A stretch of DNA of 64,000 bases from contig NC_027863.1 of NCBI RefSeq assembly GCF_000187245.1, positions 680,735-744,734 of the forward strand. The letters run 5' to 3'. The notes below the pieces were generated by a model that was given only the letters and a program-made list of their open reading frames with translations, had not been told where the DNA came from and made no database searches. This DNA is from Ogataea parapolymorpha DL-1 (lineage: Eukaryota; Ascomycota; Pichiomycetes; Pichiales; Pichiaceae). Positions 37,463-47,700 of this stretch are shown in pieces (position 1 is the stretch's first letter; every line of letters begins with the position of its first letter). Made by a program: the position numbers and the translations under genes.

Positions 37463-38395
37463 CTATTCTGGAACTTCAAACACCGCCTGCATCCAACAAC
37501 GGTACATCTTCAGCTGCTTTTTGCGGTTCACTAAAAGCCGCTTGTCATATGCAATTTTGCGCTCTATGAAAGGACCACAGAATATATTTCTGAGTTCTTC
37601 CTCGGTGAAGAAATACACCCTGGTGCCGTCTCCTCGGACATAGAAGTTCTCATCAAGAAGCCGGTTTTTCTTGAACCGAATCTGCGCAAGATCATAGCGG
37701 CCATAATCACGGAACAGGATTTTTCCGCCTGGAGCCATCATTTTCGACAAATTGTTGATTGCGTGCTCCCACTGATCGGGACTCAGGGCCGAAAAAACAA
37801 AGATCATGACTGCAATATTAATCGAGTGCGGCTCGACGCCCTCTGGAAGCTCTAAGTTTGAATTGGCTAGATCCCATACAGATGCGTGTACAACTCCAGC
37901 GTTCTTTTCGTAAAGCTCGTTGGATCGCACTAGATCGACTGCCACTTTGGAGTAGTCGCAACCAAACAGTCTGAGGTTTTTGTTCTCGTTTTGCTGCAAA
38001 ATAGGGAACATAGTATTACCTGCTCCACACCCGATCTCAATGATGTTGGTTGCGGGAGCGTCGGGCTTCGTCGCTTCGTAAAGGGAGGGAAACTCTATTT
38101 GTAACCATTTTCTATCTTTAAAGAAATTCTCGCGATTATTCTTGTAAAATATGTCCCAATACTTGGCTGGCTTGTCGTTGTATAGCTTTCTGTAGTACTC
38201 GGAAACGGGCTCGTCGTGTTGCTGTTTAATCTTTTCTTCAAACTCTTTGAGCTGCTCCTCGTCCCAGTCGACGTTATCCCATGCATTGTAATTAAAGACC
38301 TCCTCTTCGTTCTTTAGATACCTCTGACCAAAGTCGAAAGGCTCGTCGCGTCCCAACCGTGACTCCAGCGGGGGCTTCTTATCCTGGCTTGACAT
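37463..38395 (-). CDS. TRM140: tRNA 3-methylcytosine-32 methyltransferase Trm140, without actin-binding region
   Basis: A 310-residue SAM-dependent methyltransferase of the METTL2/6/8 group. The SAM motif IIEIGCGAGNTMFP lies near residue 120. FFKDRKWLQIEFPSL before it and GGKILFRDYGRYDLAQ after it are family signatures. It makes m3C at position 32 of tRNA-Thr (and possibly Ser). In Saccharomyces the enzyme is the C-terminal part of Abp140, made by a +1 frameshift after an actin-binding peptide. Here the ATG starts directly with the enzyme and no upstream frame encodes that peptide. Confidence 0.9.
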   Translation of the reverse strand: MSSQDKKPPLESRLGRDEPFDFGQRYLKNEEEVFNYNAWDNVDWDEEQLKEFEEKIKQQHDEPVSEYYRKLYNDKPAKYWDIFYKNNRENFFKDRKWLQIEFPSLYEATKPDAPATNIIEIGCGAGNTMFPILQQNENKNLRLFGCDYSKVAVDLVRSNELYEKNAGVVHASVWDLANSNLELPEGVEPHSINIAVMIFVFSALSPDQWEHAINNLSKMMAPGGKILFRDYGRYDLAQIRFKKNRLLDENFYVRGDGTRVYFFTEEELRNIFCGPFIERKIAYDKRLLVNRKKQLKMYRCWMQAVFEVPE

Positions 38396-38482
38396 GCTGA
38401 AAATCAGAAATAATCTGAAAAAAAAATTAAAAAAATATTAGACCGTTTAGGTCAACCACGACTATCCCCAGATTTTCCCAAA

Positions 38483-38548
38483 ATGGTAGCAATCTCAAGA
38501 CAGCCTCCTATAGCAATTAATATTGATTCGCCCAAGCCTCAAAGTTAG
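38483..38548 (+). other. Upstream open reading frame of 21 codons
   Basis: ATG at 38483 opens a 21-codon frame (starting MVAISRQPPIAINIDS) that stops at 38548, 15 bp before the ATG of the next gene at 38564. It may be a regulatory uORF if the transcript begins upstream. I found no CTAAC-type intron that would join it to the main frame. Confidence 0.35.
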
Positions 38549-38563
38549 CAACGAAAGAGATCA

Positions 38564-39331
38564 ATGAGGAAACACACAGGACACAAGATCTTGTTGGATC
38601 AAGACTATTTCGATCCTTTGAGCGTTCAAGTCGACGTAGGGCTGCCTCCTCCACCGTCTCCCAGTCATAAAATCGAACAGTTCAAGCTCAAAACTAGATC
38701 GTTCTCACACACATCACACTCACCATTTTCTGCACAGGTTTCGATCTCACCAGGCTCTGATCATGTCTCTTCACAATTTGCACAACACTCCTTTTCCAAC
38801 AGACACACGATGACGGAGAAGAAACTGGGAAGCAGCCCCAAAAGGGCAGCTTCCTCACCCCTTCAGTTGGAAAATAACGGCTCAGACTCTTCACTAGTCA
38901 CAAGTTTCATCAATAGTTACAAGGATATGGGCGATTCTGACTCCTATCCTGCGAACTCTGACTCAGAGCACTCTTTATTCTCGCTTCAAACTCATTCTTC
39001 CAAAGAATCCCTACCCAAAGCTGATTTCATCAATACCTACTCGAAACCGCTGCCTTCTATTCCAATCGAAACTTTCAACCAAGCTGATGTGAGAGACTAC
39101 AACCTCAGCTCTCCGCGCCGCCAAACTCACTCTCAGTCTCCACCAAAACCGAAACCGCAACCCAAAAAACACCACATGGCGCCTCCTGATACAACTATTT
39201 TCACCAGAAAGCCAACGTACATCAGAAAACAGCATCGATCACCCTCCGATCAGGCAGTACGTGATGCTGGGATCGAGCCATTCATGCTCGGCGGGTATCA
39301 GCCAACCAAAACGTTAAAGATCGTAAATTAA
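38564..39331 (+). CDS. Ser/Pro-rich low-complexity protein of unknown function
   Basis: A 255-residue protein, predicted disordered. It is rich in Ser, Pro, His and Gln, with short runs such as LPPPPSPS (about 26-33) and PPKPKPQPKKHH (about 194-205). Many SP and SxxE sites suggest phosphorylation. The last 45 residues, with FTRKPTYIRKQHRS and IEPFMLGGYQPTKTLKIVN, are less repetitive and could be a conserved end. There is no membrane segment, finger or enzyme motif. I do not recognise it. The frame is uninterrupted. A 21-codon uORF precedes it. Confidence 0.6.
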   Translation: MRKHTGHKILLDQDYFDPLSVQVDVGLPPPPSPSHKIEQFKLKTRSFSHTSHSPFSAQVSISPGSDHVSSQFAQHSFSNRHTMTEKKLGSSPKRAASSPLQLENNGSDSSLVTSFINSYKDMGDSDSYPANSDSEHSLFSLQTHSSKESLPKADFINTYSKPLPSIPIETFNQADVRDYNLSSPRRQTHSQSPPKPKPQPKKHHMAPPDTTIFTRKPTYIRKQHRSPSDQAVRDAGIEPFMLGGYQPTKTLKIVN

Positions 39332-39364
39332 ATAGCTACATACTTGAAATATTATGAGGATGTG

Positions 39365-41161
39365 CTAATTGATACGCCCTAATCGAGCAGCTTTAAATCG
39401 ACTTGTCTTTACTGGCTCGATAGGCTCATATTCTTTTTCTTTTTCGCTCTCTTGGAATCCTCCGTTATACTGGTGTATCATTTTGGTTCGCAGTCTGGTG
39501 TAGTCCATTGCAACATTCGCTTCCAAAACCTCGTCAGCCAGTTCGATGTCAGGATCCTCGTCAGCGTCGTCAATTTCATTTTCCACAATTTTGTCCACTA
39601 AGACCGTGTCGTCATCTTCTTCCTCCTCAGATTCCCCTTCCGGTTCTTCTGGCAACTCTACCGGTTTCGACTCCACTATTTTATTATGAGACTCAAAATC
39701 ATCCAGCTTTTCAATAACTTCGCCATGGGTCTCTATGTCATCGTCGTACATTCCCAGCGTATAAGCCCTCGCCATTGTATCCAGATCGTCTTGCATAGCC
39801 CGGTAGTCTAGGGAGGCGGGAACAGCAGATATTTTCGAGCTATCGTTATCCGACTGCTCCTCAATGTCTCTTTCAATCACATCATGCATGACTTCCTCAG
39901 AGTCTTCGTCCGGAAAGGTCTCATGACTAACACCTCGCTGTTGGCGCTGAAGCTTGAAACGAGACAATCTTTTGTTTTCGGTCTTCTTCAGCTCTTCAGA
40001 AACGTTTTCCACTTCCTTCACTTGCACAGATTCTGCAAATGTAACGCTCTTCTTCTTCGCTTCTGCTTTCTTAGGTTCAGAAGGATTTTGCGAAATATCC
40101 TTCTCCTGTTTTTTCTGCCTTAATTCTGCTATCTGTTGTAGGAACATACTTCTTGCGCCGCCTGGAACAACTTTGACATAGCTCTCATCGTCATAATCGT
40201 CGTCATCTTCTTCTTCTTCTTCCTCTACTTCCTCTTCTTCTCTTTCTTCTCCAAATGCTCTCGACAATTCGCTCTCGTCTTCGTCGAAATTCTCGTCATC
40301 AAAGTCCTCAGCAATCATCTCGAGAGTGAGGATATCTTCCGGGTCAATAGCCGGTTTTCCTGGAGCATAATCAGAAGTAGCCTCGAAAGATTCATGGGAA
40401 CCTTCTGATCCCTTTATTTCCTTCGTTTCCTCTCCTTCACTTTTCACTTTCGAGTCTGTCTTGGGAGCGATATCCATATCTTCCAAAAGTTCAGCAAGTT
40501 GTTCTCGATCCTCATCGATTTTCTTCTGCTCTTCTTCAGATAGTTCCTCAATTTTCTGGGCTTGAGTGAGGGCGGCTTTTTTTTGCGGCTCAACTTTAGC
40601 AGACTCTGTAGTGGTAACATGATCTGCTTCTTTCTGCTGTGAAGCTAGATCCTTATGTGTCACCGATTCATTTTTGGAATCGTTAATTTCAGGTTCGGCT
40701 GACCGAGCAGATTCGACATGCCGATTCCCATTTGACATTTCCGCATAGGGTTTCACATCGCCGGATATTACGTGGTCTTCATCATCCAGCTCTTCGCGGA
40801 TCTCCATTATAGGCAACTCGTCGGGTTTGGACTCTTTGTGTTCGTACTCATCGATCTTTTTCAAGCTTTCAAACAGTTCCATCAGCTTTTTCTTCGAAGC
40901 CTTCCGCTCCTCTATTTCCTTGTTCAATCTGCTGATTTCCGATTCCAGGTTATGTATCTTTTCCTTGACCCATTGTTCTTCCTTTGCTGCCTTGTCTTTA
41001 AATACTGTGCATTTATCTCCCACTTCTTCGTTCTTTTCCTGCACAAAACGGCGAGTCAAGTTAGCAAACGTGTGAAGGTGGTTAACCTCAAATTCGTAGA
41101 GTTGCTTAACCCCGATCAAGTTATACAGAATAGAATCTATAAGGGATATCTCGTTTTCCAT
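39365..41161 (-). CDS. BUD27: Unconventional prefoldin Bud27 (URI1)
   Basis: A 598-residue protein. The N-terminal 105 residues form a prefoldin-like helical hairpin. The rest is very acidic with Glu/Asp runs (about 303-330). Short conserved blocks identify Bud27/URI: KKKSVTFAESVQVKEVE (about 380-396), RTKMIHQYNGGFQE near 570 and SRFKAARLG at the end. Bud27 binds Rpb5 and the R2TP chaperone and is needed for assembly of RNA polymerases I-III in the cytoplasm, and it links to TOR signalling. It is shorter than Saccharomyces Bud27 (796), in the acidic region. It diverges from GPN2. Confidence 0.9.
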   Translation of the reverse strand: MENEISLIDSILYNLIGVKQLYEFEVNHLHTFANLTRRFVQEKNEEVGDKCTVFKDKAAKEEQWVKEKIHNLESEISRLNKEIEERKASKKKLMELFESLKKIDEYEHKESKPDELPIMEIREELDDEDHVISGDVKPYAEMSNGNRHVESARSAEPEINDSKNESVTHKDLASQQKEADHVTTTESAKVEPQKKAALTQAQKIEELSEEEQKKIDEDREQLAELLEDMDIAPKTDSKVKSEGEETKEIKGSEGSHESFEATSDYAPGKPAIDPEDILTLEMIAEDFDDENFDEDESELSRAFGEEREEEEVEEEEEEDDDDYDDESYVKVVPGGARSMFLQQIAELRQKKQEKDISQNPSEPKKAEAKKKSVTFAESVQVKEVENVSEELKKTENKRLSRFKLQRQQRGVSHETFPDEDSEEVMHDVIERDIEEQSDNDSSKISAVPASLDYRAMQDDLDTMARAYTLGMYDDDIETHGEVIEKLDDFESHNKIVESKPVELPEEPEGESEEEEDDDTVLVDKIVENEIDDADEDPDIELADEVLEANVAMDYTRLRTKMIHQYNGGFQESEKEKEYEPIEPVKTSRFKAARLGRIN

Positions 41162-41208
41162 TTGAAGTAGGGCTTACCAGGAAAAAAATAAAATAAAATT
41201 ATTTAATT

Positions 41209-42351
41209 ATGCCTCCGTATGGACAGATCGTGATCGGTCCTCCCGGCGCCGGGAAATCGACATACTGCAATGGCATGAACCAGTTTTTGAACTCAATAGG
41301 CAGAAACTCACTGATAGTGAACCTGGATCCGGCCAACGATCTTTTGCCATACCATTGCACGGTCGATATTAGAGACTTCATCACGCTTGAAGAAATCATG
41401 AACGACGAGAATATACGATTGGGCCCTAATGGAGGCCTGGTATATTGTTTGGAGGTGTTTGAGCAAAGCATCCAATACTTCATCGAGAAAATCAAAGACT
41501 TGATGTCCCTTAGTCTAGACGGACAATCCACATACATTATATTCGATTGCCCCGGGCAAACAGAGCTGTTCACCAACAATCCGATATTTAGAAATATCTT
41601 CAGTAAGCTGGAGAAAGAGCTTGATTTCAGGTTTTGTGTGGTGTCTCTAGTAGACTCTATCAATCTGGTCACCCCGTCTTACTATATTTCGATGCTGCTC
41701 TTGACTTTGAGATCAATGCTTCAGATGGATTTGCCCCAAGTGAATGTCATTTCTAAAATTGATCTTTTGAAATCCTACATTGACGGTGACAAGGCTTCTA
41801 AAATGGAACAGCGAAAAAGACAAGAAACGGATGAAGACGATCTAGAAGGTGGCTTGCCCTTCAGGTTGCAATACTATACAGAAGTTCAAGACTTAAACCA
41901 GCTCTTGCCATATGTCAGGACAGAGAATAATCAAAGGGGTTATTTTAATGAGAAATATGAGAGGCTGACAACCTTGATAGCGGATCTGATCGAGGATTTC
42001 GGATTGATCCAGTACACAGTTCTGGCAATTGAGGATAAAATTTCGATGATCAATCTTCTTTCAATAATTGACAAAGCCAATGGGTATTGTTTCGGAACGA
42101 ACGAGCTTGGAGGCGACTCCATCTGGTCCGATGCTGTTCGACAATCATCTCTGGCATTTATGGAAGATATTGACATTCATGAAAGATGGATAGATGAGAA
42201 GGAGCAATGGGATGAGCTTGAAGAAGAAAAACGTCACGAATTGGAAGAGTACTTCCAGAATATACAGGCGAAACAGGATCCCGAAGACGAATGGGAAGCC
42301 GCACTACGAGATTGGGAAATGAAACAAGATATAGAAACTAAAAGAGCGTAA
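41209..42351 (+). CDS. GPN2: GPN-loop GTPase Gpn2
   Basis: A 380-residue GTPase. The P-loop GPPGAGKST is at residues 10-18, the GPN loop in LGPNGGLVYCLE near 73-84, the G3 region in FDCPGQTEL near 113, and the guanine-binding SKID near 182. The Gly-Pro-Asn tripeptide defines the family. Gpn2 acts with Gpn3 and Npa3 in assembly and nuclear import of RNA polymerases II and III. The C-terminal 60 residues are acidic and helical. It is slightly longer than Saccharomyces Gpn2 (347). Shares a 47-bp divergent promoter with BUD27. Confidence 0.94.
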   Translation: MPPYGQIVIGPPGAGKSTYCNGMNQFLNSIGRNSLIVNLDPANDLLPYHCTVDIRDFITLEEIMNDENIRLGPNGGLVYCLEVFEQSIQYFIEKIKDLMSLSLDGQSTYIIFDCPGQTELFTNNPIFRNIFSKLEKELDFRFCVVSLVDSINLVTPSYYISMLLLTLRSMLQMDLPQVNVISKIDLLKSYIDGDKASKMEQRKRQETDEDDLEGGLPFRLQYYTEVQDLNQLLPYVRTENNQRGYFNEKYERLTTLIADLIEDFGLIQYTVLAIEDKISMINLLSIIDKANGYCFGTNELGGDSIWSDAVRQSSLAFMEDIDIHERWIDEKEQWDELEEEKRHELEEYFQNIQAKQDPEDEWEAALRDWEMKQDIETKRA

Positions 42352-42404
42352 TATATTTTTTAGTATTTATTTAATAGGTATTTAAAAATGTACATAATTA
42401 ATTT

Positions 42405-44723
42405 ATGTCACTACAGGCCCAGCTACAATTGCACCCGACGTCGTTTTTGCTATGGCGGAGATTGCTCGAGGAAAGTCCAACCGAAGAAAACTACCAGCTG
42501 GCATATATACGCACCCAGTTTGATGTGACAAACAACTACAAGATGTGGGGACTCTACTATAAACATTGCACAACTAAGATCCACGACGCTGCAAATCTTG
42601 ACCACCTTTGGCTTCAACAGCTGCAAATACCGAGTTTGGATTACGAAAGCCTTCTGAATGACTACTCAAGGTTTGTGTCAGATCACTTTGGAGAACAATA
42701 CACAGACAAAATGAAGAACATACTTCAAATAAAGAAAAAAGTGACACAGATACTAGAGAAGATCGAGCCCTGGGAGATGCGAAGACAGGACAAAAGTCCT
42801 GAATACTGGATTGGCTACTTAAAAGCATTGCACGGAAGCAAAGTGTTGGATAGAGTGACAAAAAACCGTTTAATCCAGTGTACAGTAGAAAGAAGTTTAA
42901 GCGTTCAGGTTTTCGTACCAGTGGTACAGACCTATCTGTCATTCAACTTGGAGGTGGATGAGTTTGCTTTTTGGGAAAGACTTGTGCAAATTGAGCCATC
43001 CAATGCAGAAGTATGGATCCAATGCATCCGTGACTGTCCTCTGGATCAGTTTCAAAAAATACGATCTCAATTCAACAGTTACTCTGATCTAAATTTGATA
43101 CCTGTGTTCTGTGAAATTCTACGAATAGAACTACATCTGTTCAAAGAGAATCCTGCGGTGGCGCAACCACTGCTGATTGAGGACACATACAATTATTTTT
43201 CAAGAGCATTAAAAGCAGGGGATATATTCCACACTGTCGCAAAATTGTGTATTGAAATTCAGGAGGATATTGGAGACATTGATGGCGTCAGAGATGGGTT
43301 TTTACTCCCCTTTTTGGAGGCTTTTGACAACCAAGCGGAAGTGTGGCTTTATGTCACCGAGTTTGAAAAGAGACATGGCAACTATAGACATGTGACGGAC
43401 CTATTCAAAAAAGCAATGGATATTGCCGAAAAGCTGGATTGGCCTGAGCGTTTAGCTGCTGAATGGAAAAGATTTGAGCTGCTCAAAGGCACAGATGATA
43501 GCCAAGAATATTGCGACGAAGTTTGCAAACTCGCACTCTCACGAATCAAAGGCCAGAAAAGACCATTTTTGGAGTCAGAACTAGAACAAAAACCAGAAGG
43601 GCCGCAAAACAAAAAAAGAGCGCACGAGGACACTTCGGAAACAAAGCCAAGGAAACCGAAAACCGAGACCAGAGATCGCGAACATCTCACTATATTGGTA
43701 GCTAATCTGCCCTCTTCAATTGATGAGAAAGGACTGACCAGTATATTCAGCTCCTGCGGAAAAATTCGTAGCATTACCTTGTTGGAAGGGAAAGCAACCA
43801 TTGAATTCACAGACGAACAGGGACTCTTATCAGCTATGAAGAAAGACGGCACAATAGTTGAAGACTCGCCGATAGAGGTGGTCCATTTGAAAAATAATAC
43901 CCTCTGGGTTGCAAATTATCCTCCCGAGAAAACTGCGGAAGACTTGAAGAAGATTTTTGGACAGCATGGAGGAGTATTGGCAGTTAGACTGCCATCGTTG
44001 AAAACCAATGTGCAAAGGCGTTTTTGCTACGTTGAATATTCGTCTGAACAGGATGCTGCGTCTGCTGTGAAAGCATTGGATGGCCATACGATACATGGGA
44101 AAACTGGCGATTTCAAATTGACAGTCAAAATCTCGAACCCTGAAGCCAGACAAGAGCGCAAAGGCGCTCTCGAAGAGGGCAGACAGGTGTATGTCAGTGA
44201 CTTGGACTTTTATAAGGTCGATGAGGATAAATTGAGCGAAATATTCTCCAAATATGGTGATATTGAAATGATTCGCATTCCTGTGAGACGTGATGAAAAG
44301 AGTAAGAAGCTCAACAACGGGTTTGCATTCATTTCGTTCAGGTCCAGTTCCGATGCCGTCAAGAGTCTCGAATTGGATGGCAAGTTGCTGGCTGGAAGAC
44401 CAATGAAAATCGAGTTAGCTACGCCCAAGAAAAAGAAAGTGTCTGTTCTTGGAACGGGGAAATTTGATAGAGCCCGGACAATCTCAGTGCTCAATGTTGA
44501 CGACAAGATCAACACTGAAACTCTGAAAGCTATATTTGAAGAAATAGGCCCAGTCACCCAGATAGAGTTGCAGCCCGAGAACAACGCGGCTTTGATTGAA
44601 TTTGAGACTGTTAGAAGCTCTGGTATGGCAGATTTCAAGTTCAACGGCCGCAAGATCGGTGACACTACTGTTCGAATTGGCACATTTCAAGATTTTTTGA
44701 GACTGAAGAGAAACAAGACTTAA
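42405..44723 (+). CDS. PRP24: SART3-like Prp24, U4/U6 snRNP assembly factor with HAT repeats and four RRMs
   Basis: A 772-residue protein. Residues 1-385 are helical HAT-type repeats (for example FAFWERLVQIEPSNAEVWIQ, AEVWLYVTEFEKRHGNY). After a basic linker (about 390-425) four RRMs begin near 427 (LTILVANLP), 499 (LWVANYPP), 592 (VYVSDLDF) and 691 (ISVLNVDD). The C-terminus TFQDFLRLKR resembles the Lsm-binding end of SART3/Prp24. Prp24 anneals U4 and U6 snRNAs. Saccharomyces Prp24 (444 residues) has lost the HAT half; here the ancestral SART3 plan is kept. Confidence 0.9.
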   Translation: MSLQAQLQLHPTSFLLWRRLLEESPTEENYQLAYIRTQFDVTNNYKMWGLYYKHCTTKIHDAANLDHLWLQQLQIPSLDYESLLNDYSRFVSDHFGEQYTDKMKNILQIKKKVTQILEKIEPWEMRRQDKSPEYWIGYLKALHGSKVLDRVTKNRLIQCTVERSLSVQVFVPVVQTYLSFNLEVDEFAFWERLVQIEPSNAEVWIQCIRDCPLDQFQKIRSQFNSYSDLNLIPVFCEILRIELHLFKENPAVAQPLLIEDTYNYFSRALKAGDIFHTVAKLCIEIQEDIGDIDGVRDGFLLPFLEAFDNQAEVWLYVTEFEKRHGNYRHVTDLFKKAMDIAEKLDWPERLAAEWKRFELLKGTDDSQEYCDEVCKLALSRIKGQKRPFLESELEQKPEGPQNKKRAHEDTSETKPRKPKTETRDREHLTILVANLPSSIDEKGLTSIFSSCGKIRSITLLEGKATIEFTDEQGLLSAMKKDGTIVEDSPIEVVHLKNNTLWVANYPPEKTAEDLKKIFGQHGGVLAVRLPSLKTNVQRRFCYVEYSSEQDAASAVKALDGHTIHGKTGDFKLTVKISNPEARQERKGALEEGRQVYVSDLDFYKVDEDKLSEIFSKYGDIEMIRIPVRRDEKSKKLNNGFAFISFRSSSDAVKSLELDGKLLAGRPMKIELATPKKKKVSVLGTGKFDRARTISVLNVDDKINTETLKAIFEEIGPVTQIELQPENNAALIEFETVRSSGMADFKFNGRKIGDTTVRIGTFQDFLRLKRNKT

Positions 44724-44737
44724 TTTAGTCTATGTAA

Positions 44738-47700
44738 TTATTCTAATAACATATCTTTCAGCTGTTTGATTTCATCAAGTAGTCGATCCACAAATTTATA
44801 TTTTTCATCTGAGTCAAGCAATCTTTGCTCTTCGAGACTAGATGCCACAATTCTCGAAGAAAGGAACTTTGGATGCGAAATAAGATAGTTCAGGCCATTG
44901 ACAAGATTGAGGCGTTCCTCTTTAGTATCCAGACCGGGAATCAGCTTGACAGAATCGGAATTGGAAGCCACGTTCTCGTAGATGTCTAGAAGATTGAGAG
45001 CTTTGGCCAAGAAAATAATTTGGGAGGTTTCGTGGACTATTGGAAGACTAATAGGCGTGGTAGACTCTAACCATCCAGATAGAGTACTCTGGAACTGTTT
45101 GGAAAATGATTTAACAAACAGGTAGATCTCAGATGATAATTTCTCACCAAATGTCGTGACTAAAGTCAAGACGGTCGATAAAAGACCGTCAACCCATATT
45201 TGGTGCAACCTGGCTGTGGAAGGAACAACAGGAGAAACACCGCCTTTTTGAATTTGCACCGATATCTGTGAATCAACAAGAACCATAAATAATCCATTCG
45301 CCAATAACTTCTCCGCCACGGGTTTCAATTGCACAAGCTCGTTGATGATCTTAAGGGAGATTTCCGAAAACACCGCTTCCTTGTTGATCTTGATTAGATG
45401 GGAGCAGGAGTAAAGATTCGCAGTGGATCTGAAGAGGCCAGAATCTATCACACACTTGGCGATGGAAATTTCCAGGTCACGAGGAAGATGCTTGTTGACT
45501 AGCGTGTTCAGCAGACTGATAATCAGCGAAAGGTCATCTGCTTGCTTGCAGATAAGCAAAGAGTTTCCATAGTCGGTTTTTCTCGAAGACATCACTTCAT
45601 TTTGAATGGACTTGAATATCGTTTTCACAGATTTGGCAATGACTGCATTGAAAATGTCCACGAATGTAGCTCCATATTCCATGAAAAGCATTGTGTCCTC
45701 TTTGATCATACCAAGGGCTATCAGGAGAGTCCTCAATAGCGGACGGTAGTTTTGGTTTTCAAAGCTGAGGAGTCCACCTAGCAAATCGATATCGTTGGAC
45801 ACAAGGAGTTGACAGGCAGAGGAAATTAAGGAAAACACTATCTTATCGTCGAATTTGTTTTCCTTGCGTTTGGAGAAAGTTAGGCAAATGAAAAATGCCA
45901 AATCGATGCGTTCCTGGTATATAATGGCAAAGTTTGGTGAGAGTATTCCTTCTTGATCGTTGATTTTTAGAAGCGTTGTAGCGAGAGAAATATACTGCGA
46001 ATTGATCTCAGCTGCGTTGTTCTTGCAGAAGCATGTGACCAAGGCACCAAAGGATTTAGCAGCCGTGACGCGCGCAGAAACCAGCTGGAAACTTAGGCTG
46101 TTGGCAACAACTTGATTTCTCACTACCTCCCATTTTGCATTTTTTCTGAATAGCTTGTCCATTAGTTCCAGAGCATGCGAGGAATCTTCACCGTAAGCTT
46201 CTTTGACGAAATATGAAGTTCTTTCAAATTGTGAAAGCCTGAAATTCATTCCGTCTATGGTAAACTCTTTCAATTCGTTTTCTGTCGGAGAGAGTGAGCC
46301 GTCTTCAAGCTCAAACTTATCCTTAAGCTGTGAGATGAAATCTTGGGAATTCAAGAGTTGATAGATCTTTGTTTTGTTGGCATTGTTTTGGGAAACAAAA
46401 AGGTATAGGGACACAATCTCGGCCATTTTTGCCATTATGTTGACCTGGTAGAAATACTCCTTCATAGCCTCGCCATCATCAATTGATAATGGCTTTGGGA
46501 ACGAGCTCAACTCGCTGATGATGCTCATCACAAATTTCTCATCGTCATCATCTTCTTTGGCAGTAGTCCATGAGTTAAACGCAAGAGCAAGAGCTTCCAC
46601 CAAATTCAGCGACACGTTGCTTGGATAAACAGAGATTTTGGAAATCAATGCTTTCAAAATCTTTAGAAGCGACAGTTGCGACTTCTTAAGTTTATCTTCC
46701 TTGCTGAGGCTCTTCTTCTCGTCTAAAATGCAATCCTTGATATTGCGCCCAGTGATAAAAACAATCGACAGTCCTTCTTGATCCCCTTCCATGACTGAGG
46801 AGAAAAATCTGAAAAGTGCTGTTTTCATTTCATGAGTCTCAAACTCGTTCGCCATGTCCACGGCTAGACATTTAAGCAGAAGTTGAGTATGTTCCTGTCC
46901 AAGGTGGGTGAGAAGAGATGGCGGCTCTTTTTCCCAGCTCGTGCTGACAAGACTTGATAACAAATTCAAAACATTTGCACGCTGATTCATTGTGCCAGCA
47001 TACAAATCGACCAACCTTGGGATTATAGAATAAAGATCCATCTCAAATGCGGATGCAAGAGTCCCTTGGCAGGCACTTCTAATGGATATTAAAGTCGTAG
47101 CAAACTCGAACATACCGTCAATGAACCTTTGCTGCCAAAGGCCAGACAGACCAGATGTGTCAATGTCCATGACTGCGTGAGAAAGTGAACTAAAGGTCTC
47201 CAAAATTGGCTTGGAGGTTCTTGAAACTTGAATATCAGGAACCAAAAACATCCTTGTGATTCTCTCGCAAGACTGTGCAAATACACGCGTCACTTTTGCT
47301 CTTGGGTCTGTTCCATTATCAATCCCATAAAGGGAAACAATGATTTTCACAAAAACTAACTGAGCATAAGTTCCAATTTGTAGTCTCTGAACGTCATCAG
47401 CAAACATCCAGTGTAGGAAGTTTTCGTAAACATGTATGCAGTGCGCCACTAGCCGATCTAGCACCTCAGACTTCAGCTTCCAATTGACGTCATCGGAAAT
47501 GACTAAACAATCGTCCAGTATGGAATTTGTGAGTCTCAATAGTGACAATGTGAACCCATACTTCCACTCAACCATCTCAACTGTTCCCAAAATGGTACTT
47601 GCTAAGCCAGCATTAGCTTTCAACCCAAGAAGTTGCGACTTATAGAGATATGACCATATCCTGAATGAATATCCGCAGATAGAGAGAGAGGACAGAAGAT

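Noticed and set aside
38396..38470. An upstream frame that could feed TRM140 by +1 frameshift as in Abp140
   Set aside because: Stops and A/T runs fill the region and no actin-binding-like peptide or shift site is seen.
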